In this document: in pieces, positions 59,169 to 64,000 of the stretch
How the letters are laid out: every line of letters begins with the position of its first letter
How positions within the stretch are numbered: the first letter of the stretch is position 1
Origin: Ruficoccus amylovorans
Lineage (GTDB): Bacteria; Verrucomicrobiota; Verrucomicrobiia; Opitutales; Cerasicoccaceae
Direction of reading: 5' to 3'
DNA length: 64,000 nt
Assembly: GCF_014230085.1 (NCBI RefSeq)
Contig: NZ_JACHVB010000035.1
Span: 124,001 to 188,000, forward strand
The notes under the pieces: generated by a model
Told to the model about the DNA's origin: nothing
Databases searched by the model: none
What the model saw: only the letters and a program-made list of their open reading frames with translations
Translations under genes and position numbers: made by a program

Positions 59169-60287
59169 ATGGCTCAGGACGCCACAGTTTATTCCCGAAA
59201 AAACGATTCTGCATTACCGCGAATCACGGGGAAAGATCGTGTGCTTAGCGAAAGAGCCTGCCGGGGAATTATCGCGGCGTACCGGCGCAGTCTGGACTGG
59301 GTATTGCATCTTCCCCTTTGGGAAGGACTGGACGAGCAAGGGCTGCGCGAGCTCGGGCTGCCGCAGCCGAGACGGGGCATTAACCTGCGCGCGGTGGTGG
59401 ATTCGCTCCTGTTGGAGAACAAGCATGAGCTGATCAACTGGCTGATGGAGCGCTTCGAGGGGCGTTTCCCCTCGAAGGTCGCGCTGGCCTTTGATGACCG
59501 TTTTGCCCTGGACTTGTGGAGCAGCCGCTCGCTGGATGTGTACCTGAGCCAGGCCCAGTGGGCCGAGTTCCGCGAAAAGGTTCTCTTTACCATGAGCACC
59601 CGGCACCGCCAGTACAAGCGGGCGCAGACGGTGCTTTTCCGCCGCTACCAGTCCCTGACCCACAAGCTGGTCAACCGCCAGGTCTTCGACCCGAACCTGC
59701 GTCCTGACGCCTTTCAGGAGGCGAGCATCGGGCTCATCCACGCCATCGATAAGGTGGAGGACAACAAGGCCTCTTTCGGCAGCTACGCCCGCACCTGGAT
59801 TTCCCGGCACATCCGCAACTACCTGATGGAAGAGCACTTCCCGGTGCATGTGCCGATCAACCTTGCCTCCCGCATCCTGACCGAATCGAGCAAGGGCGGG
59901 GCCACCCCCGAGCAGGAAAAGGCGCGCGAACCCTCCAAGTACGAGGGCCTGCTCAAGCCGCGCCTCTCGCTCGACGACATGGCGGACGATTCCGAGGGCA
60001 ACACCCCGCGCCACCTCAGCGACGAGGAGGCGGTGGCCCCTTCGGATTCGCTGACCGAGAAAGACCTTTACCGCACGCTTCTGGAGGTGCTCGACGGGCT
60101 CACGGACAAGCAGCGCGAAGTCTTGGCCCTGCGCTTCGGACTGGAGCCGGGGACCGATCCGCGCACCCTGGCCAGTATTGCCTCGGAGGTGGGAATTTCG
60201 CACCAGCAGGTGAGCATGCGTGAAAAACGGGCACTACAGAAGCTTGAATCCGCGCTCAAGCCGGTGTATCAAGAAATCTATGATTGA
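59169..60287 (+). CDS. Sigma-70 family RNA polymerase sigma factor (unusual type)
   Basis: This 372-residue protein has sigma region 2 at about residues 156-222 (LFRRYQSLTHKLVNRQVFDP, then DAFQEASIGLIHAIDKVEDN and YARTWISRHIRN). Region 4 is at about 303-362 (LTDKQREVLALRFGL and IASEVGISHQQVSMREKRAL). Unlike RpoD or SigB types, it has a long N-terminal domain (residues 1-150) with no region 1.2 pattern that I recognise. A short acidic linker replaces much of region 3. It heads an operon with nadD, rsfS, yraN, zwf and opcA. It may be a lineage-specific general stress or housekeeping-type alternative sigma factor. Confidence 0.85.
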   Translation: MAQDATVYSRKNDSALPRITGKDRVLSERACRGIIAAYRRSLDWVLHLPLWEGLDEQGLRELGLPQPRRGINLRAVVDSLLLENKHELINWLMERFEGRFPSKVALAFDDRFALDLWSSRSLDVYLSQAQWAEFREKVLFTMSTRHRQYKRAQTVLFRRYQSLTHKLVNRQVFDPNLRPDAFQEASIGLIHAIDKVEDNKASFGSYARTWISRHIRNYLMEEHFPVHVPINLASRILTESSKGGATPEQEKAREPSKYEGLLKPRLSLDDMADDSEGNTPRHLSDEEAVAPSDSLTEKDLYRTLLEVLDGLTDKQREVLALRFGLEPGTDPRTLASIASEVGISHQQVSMREKRALQKLESALKPVYQEIYD

Positions 60288-60888
60288 GGCGCAAGCCCCC
60301 CAACCCCGACGCATTGGATTTCTTGGCGGCAGTTTCGACCCGGTTCATTACGGGCATCTGCTGATCGCTCAGGACGCTCAGGAGCAGTTGGCCCTGGACC
60401 GAGTTTACTTCGTGCCCTCGCCGCATACGCCCTTGCGGGATGAAGCCCCGTCGGTGGACAGTGTTCACCGCGTGGCTATGCTCGACCTGGCCCTGCAGGG
60501 GGACGAGCGTCTGCAGGTCGAGGAATGTGAAATCCGCCTGCCAGAACCCTCCTACACGGTCGATACCCTGACGCGCCTGCGCCGCAAGCATGCCGATGCC
60601 CGGTTGTTCTGGATCGTGGGGGCGGACCATGTGGCCAAGTTCGCCCGCTGGCACGAACCACAGCGACTGCTGGAGTTGGCGGAGATCATTGTCGTGTCCC
60701 GGCCGGGAGACGAACTGGCCGTGCCGGAAGGGTTCCCCTCCGAGCGTTTCCACCTGGTCCTGGGGCATCCCTTCGCGGTTTGTTCGAGCGAAATCCGCCA
60801 GCGTTTTGCCGATGGGAAGAGTGCGAGGTTTTTCTTGCCGCCCACGGTTGAGGCCTATATCGAAACTCACAGACTTTATTGTGACTGA
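60280..60888 (+). CDS. nadD: Nicotinate-nucleotide adenylyltransferase NadD
   Basis: NadD joins ATP and nicotinate mononucleotide to form deamido-NAD in NAD biosynthesis. The start is the ATG at 60280, overlapping the end of the sigma gene; it gives 202 residues. The nucleotidyltransferase motif is GGSFDPVHYGHLLIAQ at about residues 15-30. Later motifs include YFVPSPHTPLRDE, FWIVGADHVAKFARWHEP and the C-terminal SSEIRQRFADGKSARFFLPP. Its stop overlaps the rsfS GTG. Confidence 0.95.
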   Translation: MIEAQAPQPRRIGFLGGSFDPVHYGHLLIAQDAQEQLALDRVYFVPSPHTPLRDEAPSVDSVHRVAMLDLALQGDERLQVEECEIRLPEPSYTVDTLTRLRRKHADARLFWIVGADHVAKFARWHEPQRLLELAEIIVVSRPGDELAVPEGFPSERFHLVLGHPFAVCSSEIRQRFADGKSARFFLPPTVEAYIETHRLYCD

Positions 60889-61255
60889 ATCCGCAACTGA
60901 CACCCAATCCATCCCCGCAGGGGACAAATCGCGCATCCGGCAATGTCTGGACGCGCTCGAAGACCGCAAGGCGGAGGACTTGAAAGTCCTCGATGTTCGC
61001 GGGCAATCCACCGTAACCGATTACCTGATCCTGGCCACGGGCAATTCCCAACCGCACCTGCGTGCCCTGCGCACAGCGGCGGAAAAAGCCTTCAAGGAGC
61101 AGGGGGCGGACGTGCTCGGGGTGGACAACATCCCCGAAAGCGGCTGGCTCGTGGTGGACGCCTATGACATTATGGTCCATTTATTTACGACCGAGCAGCG
61201 CGGTAATTACCGGCTCGAGTCCCTCTGGAAAGACGCGGTCGAAGTCGAGATCTGA
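60881..61255 (+). CDS. rsfS: Ribosome silencing factor RsfS
   Basis: RsfS binds ribosomal protein L14 and blocks joining of the ribosomal subunits when nutrients are low. The best start is the GTG at 60881, overlapping the nadD stop, giving 124 residues. Typical motifs are AEDLKVLDVRGQSTVTDYLI, LATGNSQPHLRALR and SGWLVVDAYDIMVHLF. nadD-rsfS is a widespread gene pair. Confidence 0.93.
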   Translation: MTESATDTQSIPAGDKSRIRQCLDALEDRKAEDLKVLDVRGQSTVTDYLILATGNSQPHLRALRTAAEKAFKEQGADVLGVDNIPESGWLVVDAYDIMVHLFTTEQRGNYRLESLWKDAVEVEI

Positions 61256-61300
61256 GGCGGTTGACGCCCTGAGGCCTACCGCCTCGCAAGCAGACAAATC

Positions 61301-61717
61301 ATGGACCTGCGGCGCATGATGCTTGAAAAACTTGGCCTGCGGGCACCGTCTGACCGGGCGGGCAGGGGGCGTTTTGGCGAGCGCAAGGCGGCGGCGTTTT
61401 TACGCAAAAAGGGCTACCGTGTCCTCGTGCGCAACTGGCGGGCCGGCCATGACGAACTCGACCTGGTCTGCCAGGAGGGCGAGGTGCTGGTCTTCGTCGA
61501 GGTGCGCACGCGGGACGAGTCGGCGCTGGTGGGCGGTTTCCACTCCGTCACAGAGGAGAAAAAAACGCGCCTGCGGCGTGCCTGCCGGGCTTATCTGAAG
61601 CAACTTCGGAAACATCCCGCCCACACACGTTTTGATATTGTGGAACTTAGGCTTGGCCAGCGGGGGGATTTCGCTTTATACCATCACCCGAACGTATCTC
61701 TGTTTAACCAGACCTAG
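61301..61717 (+). CDS. UPF0102 / YraN-family endonuclease-like protein
   Basis: This 138-residue protein belongs to the YraN (UPF0102) family, which has a restriction-endonuclease-like fold and unclear cellular role. Diagnostic segments are RFGERKAAAFLRKKGYRVL, HDELDLVCQEGEVLVFVEVR and FDIVELRL. The usual E..A, DE.D and VEVR active-site pattern appears intact. It is in line with the rsfS and zwf genes. Confidence 0.9.
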   Translation: MDLRRMMLEKLGLRAPSDRAGRGRFGERKAAAFLRKKGYRVLVRNWRAGHDELDLVCQEGEVLVFVEVRTRDESALVGGFHSVTEEKKTRLRRACRAYLKQLRKHPAHTRFDIVELRLGQRGDFALYHHPNVSLFNQT

Positions 61718-61828
61718 ATTTGACTCTCACATGCTCGCAAGGCTGTCCCAACCGATCCACCGGGCTGTTCCGGCTCGTGGGTGGAGTCGGCTCTTGCGTG
61801 CGTGCGGATTAACCTCAGCATTGATTTT

Positions 61829-63373
61829 ATGAGCGAAGACCGTCACCCGTTCCTTCAGGGATTGAGCAAGCACCGCGGTGCGCCGCCCACGATTATCGTG
61901 ATTTTCGGGGCCTCCGGCGACCTGACCGCCCGCAAGCTTATCCCCGCCCTCTACAACCTCGGCCTGGACAACCTGCTGCCGGGCGATTTCCACCTCATCG
62001 GCTACGGACGCAAACCGATCCCCGACGAGGAATTCCAGGCCGACGCGGAGAAGGACGTTAACGAGTTCTCCCGCCGCCCGCTCAACCCCGACATCTGGCC
62101 CCAGCTCAAGGCCAACATCCACTACCACGCGGGCGGTTACGACGACCCCAAGGCCTTCGCCGAGCTGCGCGAGAAGTGCCTCGACATCGAGAAAAAGGCC
62201 GGGCGCGACCTCCAATTCGTGTTCTACATTTCGACCCCGCCCTCGGTTTTCAAGCCGATCCTCGAAAACCTCGGCTCCAGCGGCCTGGCCGCTCACGGCA
62301 AGGGCACCCCGCTGGCCTCGAAGATGATTATCGAGAAGCCCTTCGGGCGCGACCTGGCCACCGCTCAGGAGTTGAACCAGATCATAGCCAACCAGTTTGA
62401 CGAGCATCAGGTCTTCCGCATCGACCACTACCTGGGTAAGGAAACCGTGCAGGACCTCATGGTGCTGCGTTTTGCCAACACTATCTTTGAACCGATCTGG
62501 AACCGTCGCTACGTGGACTGCGTGCAGATCACCGTGGCCGAAGACCTCGGTGTGGGAACGCGCGGGGGCTACTACGACACCAGCGGGGCGACCCGCGATA
62601 TGCTCCAGAACCACACCATGCAGCTTCTCGCTCTCACGGCGATGGAGGCCCCGGTCTCGCTCGGGGCCGAGGACATCCGCGATGAGAAGGTCAAGCTGCT
62701 CAAGTCCATCCAGCCCCTCAGGCTCGATCCGAAGGACGGCGACGCCGTGCGCGCCCAGTACGCCGAGGGCCTGATCGGCGGCGAGAAGGTGCCCGGCTAC
62801 CTGCAGGAGAAGGACATCCCGGCGACTTCCTCGACCGAGACTTTTGCCGCGCTGCGCATGTCGATCAACAACTGGCGCTGGCAGGGGGTTCCTTTCTACC
62901 TGCGCTCGGGTAAGCGCCTCGCGCGCCGCGTCTCCGAGATTGCTATCCAGTTTAAGCAGCCGCCCGGCGGCTTGTTCACGGACCCGTCGCGCTTCGACAT
63001 GGCCGCGAACACCCTCGTCATCCAGATCCAGCCGGACGAAGGCACGACCTTCCTGCTCAATTCGAAAATTCCTGGCCTGGAAACGCGTACTCAGCCGGTC
63101 AAGATGCACTTCCGCTACGCCACGACCTTTGGCTCGAACACGCCGGAGGCTTACGAGCGACTCATCCTCGACGCCATGGTCGGCGACTCCACGCTGTTCA
63201 TTCGCGGGGACGAGACTGAGACTTCGTGGAAGCTCTACACGCCGCTGCTTGAGTACTGGGAGGAATGCGGGCGCAAGGGGCTCGACTCCTACGCCTGCGG
63301 CTCGTGGGGACCGCTTTCGGCCGACCGCCTGCTGTGGGAGAGCAACCACGAGTGGCGCCGCGCCGGTCCCTGA
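61829..63373 (+). CDS. zwf: Glucose-6-phosphate 1-dehydrogenase
   Basis: Zwf oxidises glucose-6-phosphate to 6-phosphogluconolactone and makes NADPH for the pentose phosphate pathway. The start is the ATG at 61829, giving 514 residues; the frame is open a little upstream but lacks conservation. The coenzyme motif is IFGASGDLTARKLIPAL. The substrate-binding and catalytic motif is RIDHYLGKETVQ with the active-site His and Lys. Further conserved parts are MLQNHTMQLLAL, YLRSGKRLARR and AYERLILDAMVGD. opcA, coding for its assembly factor, follows. Confidence 0.97.
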   Translation: MSEDRHPFLQGLSKHRGAPPTIIVIFGASGDLTARKLIPALYNLGLDNLLPGDFHLIGYGRKPIPDEEFQADAEKDVNEFSRRPLNPDIWPQLKANIHYHAGGYDDPKAFAELREKCLDIEKKAGRDLQFVFYISTPPSVFKPILENLGSSGLAAHGKGTPLASKMIIEKPFGRDLATAQELNQIIANQFDEHQVFRIDHYLGKETVQDLMVLRFANTIFEPIWNRRYVDCVQITVAEDLGVGTRGGYYDTSGATRDMLQNHTMQLLALTAMEAPVSLGAEDIRDEKVKLLKSIQPLRLDPKDGDAVRAQYAEGLIGGEKVPGYLQEKDIPATSSTETFAALRMSINNWRWQGVPFYLRSGKRLARRVSEIAIQFKQPPGGLFTDPSRFDMAANTLVIQIQPDEGTTFLLNSKIPGLETRTQPVKMHFRYATTFGSNTPEAYERLILDAMVGDSTLFIRGDETETSWKLYTPLLEYWEECGRKGLDSYACGSWGPLSADRLLWESNHEWRRAGP

Positions 63374-63414
63374 GTTCGCACCCTGCCGGAAAATCACCAA
63401 ACAAAGGCTGTTTT

Positions 63415-64000
63415 ATGACAGAGGATATGACCATTTTCGACGCGTTGCCGGGACAGCTCATGGATGTCTCCGAGGTGACGCACTCGCTCACCCAGATGTG
63501 GGCGGGTACGCCCAGCCTCGATCAGGAGGCTCCCTCCGAGTTCCGGGCCTCGCAGATGAACATCGTGCTGCACTTCGGCCTGAAAACCTCGCCCGACGAG
63601 GCTTTCGACCGGTTCAATACCGCCATTGCCTTTGCTCAGCGCTATCCGTGCCGCATCGTGGTCCTGTGCCCGATGGGGCGGGAGTCAAGCGACCGGCTGC
63701 TCCAGGGCAAGCTCTTCGCCCAGTGCTACGTCGGCTCCAGCATGCGCGAGATGTGCTGCTGCGAGGCGCTCATGCTCGGCTACCCGACGCGTGAGGCGGG
63801 CTTCCTCTCCAACCAGGTCTCGATCTGGCTGGAGAACGACCTGCCGACCTACCACTGGTTCAACCGCATCCCGGCCGAGCGCATCACGACCATGCACATG
63901 GACTTCGTGAAGCGTTGCCGCCGTGTCATCTACGACTCCGACATCGAGGAGGCGGACATTCTCAACGTGAAGTGGCCGCGCCCCGAGGCGGCGGTGGACC
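63415..64000 (+). CDS. opcA: Glucose-6-phosphate dehydrogenase assembly protein OpcA (3' truncated by window)
   Basis: The first 195 residues of an OpcA-family protein are visible; the frame is still open at the end of the window. OpcA activates or assembles G6PD in cyanobacteria and actinobacteria. Visible traits include SEFRASQMNIVLHFGLKTSP, YPCRIVVLCPMGRESS and WLENDLPTYHWFNRIPAERI. The position directly after zwf is the standard arrangement and supports the call. Confidence 0.9.
   Translation, partial: MTEDMTIFDALPGQLMDVSEVTHSLTQMWAGTPSLDQEAPSEFRASQMNIVLHFGLKTSPDEAFDRFNTAIAFAQRYPCRIVVLCPMGRESSDRLLQGKLFAQCYVGSSMREMCCCEALMLGYPTREAGFLSNQVSIWLENDLPTYHWFNRIPAERITTMHMDFVKRCRRVIYDSDIEEADILNVKWPRPEAAVD

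Noticed and set aside
61727-63400. 557-codon open frame on the minus strand opposite zwf
   Set aside because: It mirrors the conserved zwf gene and has no recognisable domain.

Overview
This window is GC-rich bacterial chromosome with dense, mostly plus-strand operons. The gene content suggests a flagellated Verrucomicrobiota bacterium, probably class Opitutae. The reasons are a complete alternative complex III (ACIII) locus, a PEP-CTERM protein beside a sialate O-acetylesterase and a LacI regulator, and a long single-locus flagellar cluster with short alpha-type flagellins. The taxon is an inference from gene content, not a database match.

Region 1 (1-28.7 kb) is one long flagellar assembly locus. 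It starts inside fliF and runs fliG, fliH, fliI, fliJ, a motE-like gene, fliK, flgD, flgE, fliL, fliM, fliN, fliO, fliP, fliQ, fliR, flhB, flhA, flhF, a small membrane gene, fliA (sigma-28), motA, motB, a small Cys-containing gene, flgF, flgG, flgA, flgH, flgI, flgJ (rod-binding domain only), flgN, flgK, flgL, an unassigned 523-aa axial-type protein and a fliS-like chaperone. Many junctions overlap by 1-11 bases, implying translational coupling. No fliD cap, flhG, flgM or chemotaxis gene is visible. fliE, flgB and flgC presumably lie upstream of the window.

Region 2 (28.9-38.6 kb) is the filament and its likely modification island. Two tandem minus-strand flagellin paralogues lie divergently from four plus-strand genes. 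These are a TPR/kinase-like/methyltransferase fusion, an OGT-type O-glycosyltransferase, a Sel1-repeat protein and a protein with two FkbM methyltransferase domains. Together they plausibly glycosylate and methylate the Ser/Thr-rich flagellin centres.

Region 3 (38.9-53.6 kb) starts with tRNA-Ala(GGC) and a copper-type P1B ATPase. A respiratory supercluster follows: a tiny Tat-signal peptide, ActA-ActF of ACIII, an ACIII-linked small membrane protein, CcoS, CcoN, CcoO and a mono-haem cytochrome c in the CcoP position. ACIII would oxidise quinol and pass electrons through its c haems to the linked cbb3-type oxidase. The copper ATPase could supply the oxidase.

Region 4 (53.6-59.2 kb) starts with a long, AT-richer non-coding stretch. 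It is followed by a PEP-CTERM surface protein, a secreted sialate O-acetylesterase, a LacI-family regulator (minus) and an ExoD-family membrane protein (minus).

Region 5 (59.2-64 kb) is a housekeeping operon: an unusual sigma-70 family factor, nadD, rsfS, yraN, zwf (glucose-6-phosphate dehydrogenase) and opcA, which runs off the window end.

The strongest leads for something undescribed are the flagellin-like protein in the fliD position (26784-28355), the kinase-like/methyltransferase fusion beside the flagellins (31426-33060), and the ACIII-cbb3 cluster with a mono-haem third subunit. No CRISPR array, insertion sequence or prophage was seen.
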